Shown: positions 1 to 7,680, numbered from the stretch's first letter. The stretch: 8,369 nucleotides of DNA from Gemmatimonadota bacterium (GCA_026706505.1 JAPOYQ010000060.1:1-8369), one strand, 5' to 3'. Notes: a model not told the origin generated them from the letters alone. Numbers and translations are program-made.

Positions 1-1367
1 TTCCAGTTCCGGTCGAACTCTCCGTACAGCCGGAAACCCAGCACATCGGAGGCGCTGAGGCTGCCGCCGAGGATCTGGGTAGCCGTTGGCAAGCCATACT
101 CAAACCGCAGGGTCCGGAGATTGCTCAAATCTTGGATATTCCCTTCCGCTTGGGTGACCGGAAGAAGCACTCTCGCCCCCGCGGAATTCAGCTGGCGGTC
201 GGAACTCATCGAGATGTCGTAATCATTGGCCACTGTGAGTTCGAATTCGACCTTTGTGATCTCGTCCTTGGCGCCGCTTGCGCGGTTGACAAAGGTCTGG
301 TCGTCGAAGGAATAGAGGAGCCGGATCTCTTCACTGCCATTGGCCTCCAACCTTCCCCCTGCTGGGATGCCCCCCTCCAATACAGGTTCGAAGCCAATAT
401 CCTTGCCCCTGTTGACGAGGCCACTTTCATAGGTGATGATGATGTCCGAGGAGCCGGGGAAGAACGCGGCTCCGCCCGTGCCGTCCTCGGGAGATTCGTC
501 GCGGAGCACGATCTCAATGGCGGAGATGGGCACGGCATTCTGATCTTCCGTCAGCCTTCCTTTGAACAAGCTCGCCACCGGCGCCTCATCGATCTTCGAG
601 TTCGACTGATGGGAATTGACGCCGTGTACGCCCAAGGCCACGAAATCGCCGACAGCGGCAGTAAACCGGCCACCGAAAAAGGTCGTGGTATTGGTGCGCC
701 GGTCGTCCCGGTTAAAGGTCAGCCGGGGGCCACTAATTCTAGAGAAAATCAGCGTCTGCTGGTACTTATCCGTCGCCAAGTCGAACTGGATTCCGTCCAT
801 TTGGACCTTGCTCAAAACCAGTGGCGTAAGGGTAGTCCGCAGATTGTTGGACGTTGTCAGCGCGTAGTACGTGCCTCCTTTTGCGTCGGCCGCGACCACG
901 ACTTGGCTGAACCACCTTTCGAAACGATTCCCCTTGAAGAGCCGGTTGCCGAACTCCTCGGGCGTGTTCTGGCTCGTGTTGTAGATGAGCCATCCCTTGG
1001 ATACTGTATTTCCGAACATGTCGTAGAGGTAGCTCCCTTCGATTTCGGGGGCTACGTAGCGGTCAAAATCAGCGCGGGCGTAGTTGGTCGTCTGCCACTG
1101 CCGCCAGCGGTATTCGGCGAACAACTCCTGGGGCACGTACCACCTTCTTACCGCTGGATCAATCGCGTTGAGCGCTACTTGCACTCCTTGGGGCAGAAAA
1201 CTCGTCTCGTGCTTCCATTGCGTTCCCAGCCGGTTCCCATAATTGGGCCGGCTGCCCGACTGGGCGCTCGTCTCCCCGGCCATGCCCAGCACCGCGGCCA
1301 CGACGACGAATTTCAGACAGCTTCTCACTGTGTTTGTGCAACTCGACACTGGATCCTCAACAGTCAT
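1..1367 (-). CDS. Exported, probable outer-membrane/surface protein of unnamed family, N-terminal 455 residues (3' end off the window)
   Basis: Reading the minus strand from ATG at 1367 gives 455 codons with no stop before the left edge, so the protein is larger than shown. Residues about 14-36 form a signal peptide (VRSCLKFVVVAAVLGMAGET, cleavage near SAQ), predicting export. The mature part is rich in aromatic and charged alternating segments (WRQWQTTNYARADFDRY at 88-104). Notable are KVQMDGIQFDLATDKYQQTL (187-206), FFGGRFTAAVGDFVALGVHG (230-249), SAIEIVLRDESPEDGTGGA (282-300), and LRFEYGLPTAT (419-429) near the cut end. This pattern suits a soluble beta-rich N-terminus leading into an outer-membrane barrel, but no named family was recognised. 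The ATG has no clear Shine-Dalgarno; GTG at 1349 (codon 7) has GAGGA four bases upstream and also leaves an intact signal peptide, so it is a credible alternative start. The gene begins 16 bases after the previous stop, suggesting co-transcription. The open frame is solid; the barrel assignment is inference. Confidence 0.85.
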   Translation of the reverse strand, partial: MTVEDPVSSCTNTVRSCLKFVVVAAVLGMAGETSAQSGSRPNYGNRLGTQWKHETSFLPQGVQVALNAIDPAVRRWYVPQELFAEYRWRQWQTTNYARADFDRYVAPEIEGSYLYDMFGNTVSKGWLIYNTSQNTPEEFGNRLFKGNRFERWFSQVVVAADAKGGTYYALTTSNNLRTTLTPLVLSKVQMDGIQFDLATDKYQQTLIFSRISGPRLTFNRDDRRTNTTTFFGGRFTAAVGDFVALGVHGVNSHQSNSKIDEAPVASLFKGRLTEDQNAVPISAIEIVLRDESPEDGTGGAAFFPGSSDIIITYESGLVNRGKDIGFEPVLEGGIPAGGRLEANGSEEIRLLYSFDDQTFVNRASGAKDEITKVEFELTVANDYDISMSSDRQLNSAGARVLLPVTQAEGNIQDLSNLRTLRFEYGLPTATQILGGSLSASDVLGFRLYGEFDRNW

Positions 1368-1383
1368 TTGCGAACCGCTGGAC

Positions 1384-3492
1384 TCAATACACCACGGATA
1401 CGGCACCCGCGCTCAATTGTTTTCCTAGGTCTGCCTCCACCTTTACCGTATAAACATACGTTCCCGGGGGTACGCGCTCTCCCGCCTCGTTCCGCCCGTT
1501 CCACTCGCGCTCGTACACGCCCGCTGCTCCGGGCGCTGTCTCCAGCCGGCGAACCACCCTGCCTGCCAGATCGTACAAGGTCAGCACATGGGGCACGCTG
1601 TTCCCCAGAACGCGAACTTGGTATTGGATTAGGACTTGGTCGTTCACGCCGTCGCCGTTGGGACTGAATGCCGCTGGAATGGCCTTCAGCTCGCCGATGA
1701 GTTCGCCTCCTCTAGGGGTTTTCACGGACAGGGAATTGGTACTGAAACGCAAGGTGGCATTGCCCTCCTCCACCTGTTGGCGGATGTCGGGATCGTCGCT
1801 GGAGAAAACGAAGCCAGTGAACTTTTGCCCGAAGCGCAAAACCGGTACGTCGAAGACCACCTCAATGCGCTTTTCAGTATCCTCGCTGCCCACGAGCTTC
1901 TCAAATCCAACGACGATGCGGTCATCCTGGATGTCCCGGGGGAACTCCTCTCCCACCTCCGCATCGTCCACCTTCACCGAACGCAGTCGCTCCACGCGAG
2001 TGGAGGTGGCGATTTCCAATCTGTCGAAACCACTGTTTTCCTCTCGCACGATGGGCCGGACGACATACGTGAAGGTGTGAGGTTGGAAATTCGCGGTCTC
2101 CGTCGGTGAGATTTCTCCGATTACTGCGTCGGCCACGGCCTCGCCAAAGAGCAGTTCGATACGCTCGACCCGCGGGGCCGTTTCGCTAGTCGGAAAGAAC
2201 AGCACCTCGAACTGGAGGTAGCGAGCAGGGCTCTTCGACAAGAAGGTTGCGCCATCCGTCCACGCTGAGGGCGGCTCGCTCGCATCCCGCAGGCCAGCGG
2301 CGAAATCGTAGGCCGGAGACCAAAAGCTCCAGTTTTCGGTATCCACCTCCTTCTTGACCAGTTCAAACCCCCGCGTGCTGCCACTAGAAAAGGGATCGGC
2401 CACGTTCACCGCGTTGAAGACGTCGTTGTATTCCCGCCGGTCCACCGCGGCGAACTGCCCAGTGCGCTGCTTCCTGCTGTAGCGGAACGGCTGCTCTGTG
2501 TTGCCCGTGCGGGTCCGCACTTCCACCCTCGTTCCCTCCGGCGCTACTCCCTCCCAACGAATCTTGCTCCAGGCGACGGGCCGCCCGAAATCCAGAATGT
2601 CCGTGCGGTAAACAGTCTGCTGCACGTAGCCCTCGCCAAAGACTTGGAGTTCGGCAACCTCCCACGTGCGCTCGGGATTGATGGGGCGGAGGGTGACCCA
2701 CTTCACCGGCCGAGTGGGAAACCGTCGATCCACTACGACATCGAGGTTTTCCGTAGTGCTTTCGATGATGTCGATGATCGGGTCGTTCTTGGCCGTCAAG
2801 CCTCGACTGATTTGATAGAACCACCGCTGACCTCGCCGGGCGATAGAAGGTCGGTCGACGATCGGTGCGCTGCCCGAGGCTACGCCCAACTCGAACCAGG
2901 GGAGGAAGTTGTCCTCAAAGGAGGGGCGGGGGAAGAACCGAATCCGGTTTATGGGCAACTCCCACCCGAGGTTGATGATGGCGTTCTTGATCCATCCGTG
3001 GTTGACTCCTGTTTCCGTCGGCGATAGATCCACTGCTCTGACCATCGCAGTGGTGGCATCTCCGTCTCCGATATTCTGCAGGACGCCCTGTTCGATTCTC
3101 CCCCCGACGCCGCCTCCAGAGCTAGCCACGAAGCCACCTCGTTCCTCGACCGTCTCCACTAGATTCTCGCTCGGGTCAATCCACACAGGACGGAGCGAGG
3201 ATTCACTCAGATCCATCATCCCATTCGCCCGCGCCCCTTCGCCAATGGTGCCCCAGTCTCTGATTTCCTCATCCGAGACCCGATCATAGGATACCGGCAC
3301 AGCGCTCCCTCGGTCGATGATCTGTCCATCTTGGTCGAATACCAAGTATTCACCCCCTACTTCGCTGGCCACGTCGATGAAGGAATTGTCCGCACCGACG
3401 CCCACTCGAAACTCCGACCGCGCCCATCCTCCATCGCTACCCGCCAGCAGTAGCGCGCAGCTCAACAGACAGCTAGGTCTCCAGAGGAACAT
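1384..3492 (-). CDS. Secreted multidomain surface protein: discoidin-like, beta-sandwich, SPNGDG/FlgD-like C-terminus (paralog B)
   Basis: 702 residues from ATG at 3492, chosen because AAGGAG lies six bases upstream and the protein then opens with a signal peptide (MFLWRPSCLLSCALLLAGSD, cleavage near GGWA, about residue 24). About 130-288 resembles a discoidin (F5/8 type C) galactose-binding fold: IGDGDATTAM (141-150), INRIRFFPRP (181-190), ELQVFGEGY (281-289). About 294-450 is a beta-sandwich opening YRTDILDFG...WSKIRW, with VRTRTG (325-330), ENWSFWS (386-392) and RYLQFEVLFF. About 455-560 looks Ig-like. SPNGDGVND (610-618) introduces a FlgD-like/CHU_C-like domain with LYDLAGRVVRRL (639-650), EWNG (663-666) and PPGTYVYTVKVEA, ending in VSVVY. 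Such domains lie at the C-termini of secreted FCB-group proteins, some of which are type IX sorting signals. It follows its paralog by 35 bases. No catalytic residues were seen; an adhesin, scaffold or partner of the neighbouring barrels is the inferred role. Confidence 0.93.
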   Translation of the reverse strand: MFLWRPSCLLSCALLLAGSDGGWARSEFRVGVGADNSFIDVASEVGGEYLVFDQDGQIIDRGSAVPVSYDRVSDEEIRDWGTIGEGARANGMMDLSESSLRPVWIDPSENLVETVEERGGFVASSGGGVGGRIEQGVLQNIGDGDATTAMVRAVDLSPTETGVNHGWIKNAIINLGWELPINRIRFFPRPSFEDNFLPWFELGVASGSAPIVDRPSIARRGQRWFYQISRGLTAKNDPIIDIIESTTENLDVVVDRRFPTRPVKWVTLRPINPERTWEVAELQVFGEGYVQQTVYRTDILDFGRPVAWSKIRWEGVAPEGTRVEVRTRTGNTEQPFRYSRKQRTGQFAAVDRREYNDVFNAVNVADPFSSGSTRGFELVKKEVDTENWSFWSPAYDFAAGLRDASEPPSAWTDGATFLSKSPARYLQFEVLFFPTSETAPRVERIELLFGEAVADAVIGEISPTETANFQPHTFTYVVRPIVREENSGFDRLEIATSTRVERLRSVKVDDAEVGEEFPRDIQDDRIVVGFEKLVGSEDTEKRIEVVFDVPVLRFGQKFTGFVFSSDDPDIRQQVEEGNATLRFSTNSLSVKTPRGGELIGELKAIPAAFSPNGDGVNDQVLIQYQVRVLGNSVPHVLTLYDLAGRVVRRLETAPGAAGVYEREWNGRNEAGERVPPGTYVYTVKVEADLGKQLSAGAVSVVY

Positions 3493-3498
3493 GCCCAA

Positions 3499-3504
3499 CT
3501 CCTT
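3499..3504 (-). promoter_or_regulatory. Ribosome binding site AAGGAG deciding the start at 3492
   Basis: The minus strand reads AAGGAG, then the six-base spacer TTGGGC, then ATG at 3492. This near-consensus Shine-Dalgarno supports ATG 3492 over the upstream in-frame TTG at 3531, which would overlap the previous stop as TTGA and place 13 extra polar residues before the signal peptide. Confidence 0.85.
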
Positions 3505-3527
3505 GCGCCAGTTTTGTGGCGCGCTGG

Positions 3528-5612
3528 TCAATATACGACTCCGATCACTCGCGCTGCGCCAGTGCGGCGCGCATCGGCCTGGACTTCGACTCGAACCACG
3601 TACACACCGGGTGCTACTAGCTGTCCCGACGCGTCTCGCCCATCCCAGGCTAGATCACCGAAGCGCTGCGGATCGTACAGGCCATTCGTTCCCGGACGAG
3701 CTAGGAGCTGTCTTATGTGCCGGCCCGACAGGTCGAATACTGCCGCGTTGATCCCGGCCTGACCCACGATAGTCACTACTTCAAAACTGATTGACGCCCG
3801 ATCCCGGATCCCATCCCCGTTGGGGCTAATCACGGGAACGACCTCGAGATTCCGCACCAGCCTCCCCGTGGTCAGTTGTGGACTCAGCACAGTGACACTG
3901 GAACGCCCTGGTGCGTCGTCGTCGCCCAGATTGGCCGCGTTGCCCGAAAGCACATCCTGAAATGCTTCCTCTTCAATTAGCAGCACCCGTCCCTTGAAAG
4001 TGTTGCTGAAAGAGAGCATCCTGCCCACGAATCGCACCTTGACGACAGTGCCGCTTTCGCGCACCTGGGGAAAGCGCACCACGAAGCGCCTCTCATCCAA
4101 CTCCTGTATGGCCGCGTCCTCCTCTGTCGGCGCATCCTCTACTGTAAAACTCTGCTCAAGAATACGATTCTGGTCGCCGTCAAGGATCTCGATTCCCTGC
4201 ACGCTTCTGATCGGCTGGTCCGACCGCACCTCAATGGCGTCGAATCCCTGCAGCCCGGCCTCCATTTCCGTGCGCACGGCAAAGACAAAGGGCACGTCCG
4301 TTGCTCCCGCCACCTCGCGGGGGAACACTTCGCCCACCACTTCCCTAGCCAATGGGGGCGAGGTGAAGGTGAAGGACAGGTTCTCCAGCGCTACCGCAGA
4401 GTTCAGGTCCTCGCTGATGAAGTCCGCGCGGATCTGGACGTACTGTCGCGGACCTGGCGAGGTGATTTCCGTTCCTTCCTCGCTCGTGCCTGCCGCCGGG
4501 TCGTACGGTGCCGACCACGGGCTCCAGTTTTCGACATCGTCGCGCACAGACCCGCGCTCGAAATCGTCCTTTCCCACGACTCCCCGGATCGGCAACTTCG
4601 CGTACTCCTTCCGCGTCAGCGGTTCGAGGGAATTGGCGGGGGAGGTCGCGATTTCCTCGGCGTCCCTTCTGCCGACCTGTTTGCGGGTGTATACAAAGGG
4701 TGTGATATCACCGCCGGTACGGGTGCGTATCTCCACTCTCGCAGCCTCCTCATTGCCGATTGAGACCTGATCCCAGCGGAGTCGCCCCCAATTGGTGCCG
4801 GCCTTCATGTCGATGATGGGCGAGACATATCTGGCGGCGGGGAGGAATCCCTCTCCGAAGATCTGTACTTTCTCTAACTCGAAGGAGATGCCCGAAATCG
4901 CTTCTAGCCGCACGAACCTCAGCAGGCGGGGCGGCTCCAGTGGAATTGTGGTCACTGGGTCCACGTTATCGTTCTCGACCAGGAATTCTTCCCAGATTGG
5001 ATTGCCAGCGTCGGTCAGATTGAGGCCATCGTTTACCCGGATCCTGAATTTCCGGAGAAAATCCGACTGGAACGGCGCGGTAGGGTTGGGAAACACCGTG
5101 TTGCGGGGAAAGAAGCGGATGCTGCGGACCCCTATGCGAGTCCCGAGATCTATGTTGACGATGGTTCCGAGGGCGTTGTTGTCCTTGCGCGCCAAAGCCA
5201 GCCCGGTCGGGTCCTCAGTGATGAGACTCTCGAGGATCCTCCTCTTTTCCTCTCCCTCGATATCCGCTACCGAGGGCGCAGTAATCGAACCTCCGAAATC
5301 GAAGACTTGGCTGGCGACGTTGGTGCCCTCTCTGACCTGCCGGGGCAGAATGGCCTCGGGGTGATCCCCGTTCTCAAATTCGATCAGGTTCGACGGTGCG
5401 ATCCCTACCTCGGTGACATTGGGGTCGAGAAGCGTGCGGTGCTCGGGGATGATCGTCTCCACGTCTGCTCCGCTCGACGCCCCTTCCAGCCAGTCGATTT
5501 CTCCTCCTTTGCCGAGCGTCAGCCTCTCGGCCGCATGGAGCACCTCCTGCCCGCCCAGCACCAGACCCACTGCTATAAGCGCCGAAAAGACCCACTGTGC
5601 CTGCGATCGCAT
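3528..5612 (-). CDS. Secreted multidomain surface protein: discoidin-like, beta-sandwich, SPNGDG/FlgD-like C-terminus (paralog A)
   Basis: 694 residues from ATG at 5612, chosen because a signal peptide then starts at residue 1 (MRSQAQWVFSALIAVGLVLG, cleavage near LHAA, about 27-28). An in-frame ATG at 5702 has a better ribosome site and would add 30 residues without signal-peptide character, so the start is unsettled. About 125-256 is discoidin-like: GTIVNIDLG, VRSIRFFPRN (162-171), LRFVRLEAIS (231-240), FELEKVQIFGEGF (244-256). About 260-417 is a beta-sandwich: YVSPIIDMKAGTNWGRLRWD, VEIRTRTGGD, ENWSPWSAPYDPAAG (361-375), RQYVQIRADF. About 422-545 is an Ig-like region. VISPNGDGIRD (594-604) leads into a FlgD-like C-terminal domain with VFDLSGRHIRQL, AWDGRD (655-660), APGVYVVRVEV and a final VIGVVY. 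The same domains in the same order as the downstream gene mark the two as tandem paralogs, though the sequences have diverged well apart. Export and domain style are well supported; an adhesin or scaffold role is inferred. Confidence 0.92.
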   Translation of the reverse strand: MRSQAQWVFSALIAVGLVLGGQEVLHAAERLTLGKGGEIDWLEGASSGADVETIIPEHRTLLDPNVTEVGIAPSNLIEFENGDHPEAILPRQVREGTNVASQVFDFGGSITAPSVADIEGEEKRRILESLITEDPTGLALARKDNNALGTIVNIDLGTRIGVRSIRFFPRNTVFPNPTAPFQSDFLRKFRIRVNDGLNLTDAGNPIWEEFLVENDNVDPVTTIPLEPPRLLRFVRLEAISGISFELEKVQIFGEGFLPAARYVSPIIDMKAGTNWGRLRWDQVSIGNEEAARVEIRTRTGGDITPFVYTRKQVGRRDAEEIATSPANSLEPLTRKEYAKLPIRGVVGKDDFERGSVRDDVENWSPWSAPYDPAAGTSEEGTEITSPGPRQYVQIRADFISEDLNSAVALENLSFTFTSPPLAREVVGEVFPREVAGATDVPFVFAVRTEMEAGLQGFDAIEVRSDQPIRSVQGIEILDGDQNRILEQSFTVEDAPTEEDAAIQELDERRFVVRFPQVRESGTVVKVRFVGRMLSFSNTFKGRVLLIEEEAFQDVLSGNAANLGDDDAPGRSSVTVLSPQLTTGRLVRNLEVVPVISPNGDGIRDRASISFEVVTIVGQAGINAAVFDLSGRHIRQLLARPGTNGLYDPQRFGDLAWDGRDASGQLVAPGVYVVRVEVQADARRTGAARVIGVVY

Positions 5613-5624
5613 TCGCGTGTCTTG

Positions 5625-5644
5625 CGTCGCCAATGCTGGCGACG
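5625..5644. repeat. Perfect 8-bp inverted repeat with 4-base loop
   Basis: The plus strand reads CGTCGCCA, loop ATGC, TGGCGACG. It lies 12 bases upstream of the preferred ATG at 5612, within the 106-base stretch between the membrane-TPR gene and paralog A. There is no following T-run on the minus strand, so it is not a classical terminator. In mRNA it would form a GC-rich stem just before the secretory start, or sit inside the coding region if translation starts at 5702. It could affect initiation or mRNA stability; it could also be chance in GC-rich DNA. Confidence 0.5.
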
Positions 5645-5707
5645 GACAGTTCCTCAATCCGGCGATTGGGGAAATTCGCGTAGAATAGTCGAACAGAGTC
5701 ATATTCT

Positions 5708-5716
5708 CTCACCCCC
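5708..5716 (-). promoter_or_regulatory. Possible ribosome binding site GGGGGTGAG before the alternative start at 5702
   Basis: The minus strand reads GGGGGTGAG, then AGAAT, then ATG at 5702, immediately after the TAG stop (5719-5721) of the preceding gene. GGTGAG can pair with the 3' end of 16S rRNA, at a plausible 5-base spacing. This is the main argument for a longer paralog A with 30 residues ahead of its signal peptide, or for a small translational-coupling start. Confidence 0.45.
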
Positions 5717-5718
5717 GT

Positions 5719-7680
5719 CTACGGGGTGCCCCCTTGGAGCAGTGCTTCCAGATTTCCCAAGACCCGGCGGTCGGCCCGCTGTCGCAACCGCTTCTCCCGG
5801 TATAGCTCGGCGGCTTGAGCCGCTTCTTTAGGTTGCCCCATGGCTCGGTAAACGCTTTCCATCAAACCGTAGGCGCGGTACTCGTCTGGATGCATTGCCG
5901 CTACCTTCTGCAAGTGCATAAGGGCTTCTTCGTTGCTGCCAGTTCTGTGCAGCATACCTGCCATACACAATAGAGCCGGGGCCGAATCGGGGTAATCTGC
6001 CAACACGTCGCGCAACAGCCGCTCGATTCGCCCCAAGTTATCTTTTCCCATGCGGCCCAATACTTGTGCTAGCCGCCACCCCACAAGGCCCTCCCACTCC
6101 GCTAGCCCGACGATGATTCCATAGTGGACTGCTGCGGAGTCCAGCGCGGCCTGCTGCTCCCAAGTGCGGGCCAACTGGAAGCGCACCCGATGGCTATCGG
6201 GCCAGACCGCCACGACCGTTTGGTAGGCTGCAATGGCGTCGTCGAAAGCCCCTTGGGCCGCACGGGCATCGCCCAGTCTCCCCGCGAGAGAGGGCTCGTT
6301 CTCCTTCGCCACTAGATCGGCGTAAATCGCCGCTGCGTCCTCCGCACGACCTGCCCTTAAATACGACTCTGCCAGCGCGACCCAAACGTCCCTGTCGACC
6401 GCATGCCGCTGCACCAGCGAGTGGTAGATTTCCGCCGCATGTTCGTAGGCATCGGAGTCGAAGTAGATTTCCGCCAGTTCCGCGTACGGTCGAATTCCAG
6501 CATCTTCGGCCTCGATGGCCCGCTCATATGCGGCAATGGAATTGGCTTCCATGCCCAACTCCCGGTAGGCGTAACCCGCCCAAGTGTCGTGTGAACTCCG
6601 AGCCCCGGCTGCGGCTGCAATAGGGAGATTCGCCACCAATAGAACCAGAGCCAAGGCGACGGCCCGAACTCCCTGTCCTTTTTCCAGCACCAGAGGAATC
6701 GCCGCCAATGCGCCCGGAAGCAAGAACAAGGCCGCACTCAGTCGCGAGCGACCGGACGCCTCCTCCAAGATTGATCCCAGCATCCAAGCACCGGCAAACA
6801 ACAAAGGCAGAGCGCGAATCCGACCTACTCCCTCCCCACGGACTGCGACGAGAAATCCCATTAGGGCCAAAGGCCCTACCAGCCCGAAGGGGAACCCCAA
6901 CAGGGCTCGCCACATGAGGGGAGCCAAGATCCACGAAGGCGCAGCAGCGCGATAGGGGTCTATATCGCCCAAGACCTCGGCACCATGCCAAAACAAATAC
7001 GCCCGCGTTGCCACTTCTTCTAGTCCTAAACCACTGACCGAGGGTACTAGTCCTCCCCAGCCCCATACCATTCCTATCGGAGCCAGTACCAGGATTACTC
7101 CCGCGAAAAACCACCCCCCCACCTTTCGGCCCTCGCCCCCCTGCACCACCCATGCCAAAGCCGCGACGACGGCGAATAAGGCCCGGAAATCGACCAATGA
7201 GGCCACGCCGCCCAGCACTCCCAGGACCCCGGCCCTCCATGGCCCCATACCAGCCGATCCCACCAACCCCCACAGGAGCAACAAGGCCAAGAAAGCGGCC
7301 AACAGTGCTGGCGTTGTCTCGCCCCCGTAGTAGATAGCCGGACCGTACAGCACGGCCGCAATACCCGCCCCTCGGCCTACCGCAGGTGAGAATAGCTGTC
7401 TGCCGATTGACCACACTAGCACGCAGGCGAGCCCTCCTATCCCGACCTGAATCACGCGCAGTATCCACAGGCCCGTCTCCTCCTGCATCGCGGCTGCGCA
7501 CAAAGCCGCATAGAGCCGCGAGTGCCCCCCTCCATCCCCCACCCCTCCCGCGTAGTACGCCGCATCTCCTACTACCACTTCCCCCCAAGCGCTCTGCTCC
7601 CATTGCCACATGTGCGCGAGCCGCACGGCAATACCGGCCGCCAACAGCCCTCCCCACTCCCAAGCATTCGCTCCCTTCAT
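5719..7680 (-). CDS. GT39/PMT_2-like membrane glycosyltransferase-type protein with C-terminal TPR array
   Basis: 653 residues from ATG at 7680, preceded by AAGGA at a six-base spacing; the in-frame TTG six bases upstream would sit directly on that site. The first 357 residues hold about ten hydrophobic segments (near 10-27, 73-92, 103-118, 123-140, 150-178, 189-209, 260-281, 288-304, 313-332, 337-357). The layout resembles the PMT_2/GT39 group, which moves sugars from polyprenyl-phosphate donors on the outer face of the inner membrane: acidic GDAAYY (38-43) in the first loop, LFSPAVGRGAGIAAVLYGPA (96-115), and a GDIDPYR loop (238-244). Residues 366 to about 630 form a TPR tail of roughly seven repeats, e.g. 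SIAAYERAIEAEDAGIRPYA, AEDAAAIYADL, FDDAIAAYQTVVAVWPDS, NEEALMHLQKVAAMHPDE. TPRs usually bind protein partners, so the tail may recruit secreted operon products; that is inference. The usual loop-1 motif after the acidic residue is reduced (HSRLYAAL instead of a proline-rich LYP), so activity is uncertain. A purely structural membrane-TPR protein is the alternative. Confidence 0.9.
   Translation of the reverse strand: MKGANAWEWGGLLAAGIAVRLAHMWQWEQSAWGEVVVGDAAYYAGGVGDGGGHSRLYAALCAAAMQEETGLWILRVIQVGIGGLACVLVWSIGRQLFSPAVGRGAGIAAVLYGPAIYYGGETTPALLAAFLALLLLWGLVGSAGMGPWRAGVLGVLGGVASLVDFRALFAVVAALAWVVQGGEGRKVGGWFFAGVILVLAPIGMVWGWGGLVPSVSGLGLEEVATRAYLFWHGAEVLGDIDPYRAAAPSWILAPLMWRALLGFPFGLVGPLALMGFLVAVRGEGVGRIRALPLLFAGAWMLGSILEEASGRSRLSAALFLLPGALAAIPLVLEKGQGVRAVALALVLLVANLPIAAAAGARSSHDTWAGYAYRELGMEANSIAAYERAIEAEDAGIRPYAELAEIYFDSDAYEHAAEIYHSLVQRHAVDRDVWVALAESYLRAGRAEDAAAIYADLVAKENEPSLAGRLGDARAAQGAFDDAIAAYQTVVAVWPDSHRVRFQLARTWEQQAALDSAAVHYGIIVGLAEWEGLVGWRLAQVLGRMGKDNLGRIERLLRDVLADYPDSAPALLCMAGMLHRTGSNEEALMHLQKVAAMHPDEYRAYGLMESVYRAMGQPKEAAQAAELYREKRLRQRADRRVLGNLEALLQGGTP

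Noticed and set aside
132..1667. 511-residue open frame on the plus strand
   Set aside because: It lies antisense to a 455-codon frame with a signal peptide and to the C-terminus of paralog B, crosses the gap between them, and ends in an Arg/Pro-rich low-complexity tail. It has no recognisable domain.
3454..3471. Possible lipobox LLSC in the signal peptide of paralog B
   Set aside because: The hydrophobic stretch before that cysteine is only a few residues, and a better hydrophobic core with a signal peptidase I-like site continues past it.
3493..3531. TTG start at 3531 overlapping the previous stop as TTGA (translational coupling)
   Set aside because: The AAGGAG at 3499-3504 is correctly spaced for ATG 3492, and the signal peptide begins there.
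3994..4770. 258-residue plus-strand open frame
   Set aside because: Ser/Thr/Arg-rich antisense shadow fully inside paralog A with no family features.
5625..5644. Hairpin as an intrinsic terminator after the membrane-TPR gene
   Set aside because: No T-run follows the stem on the minus strand.
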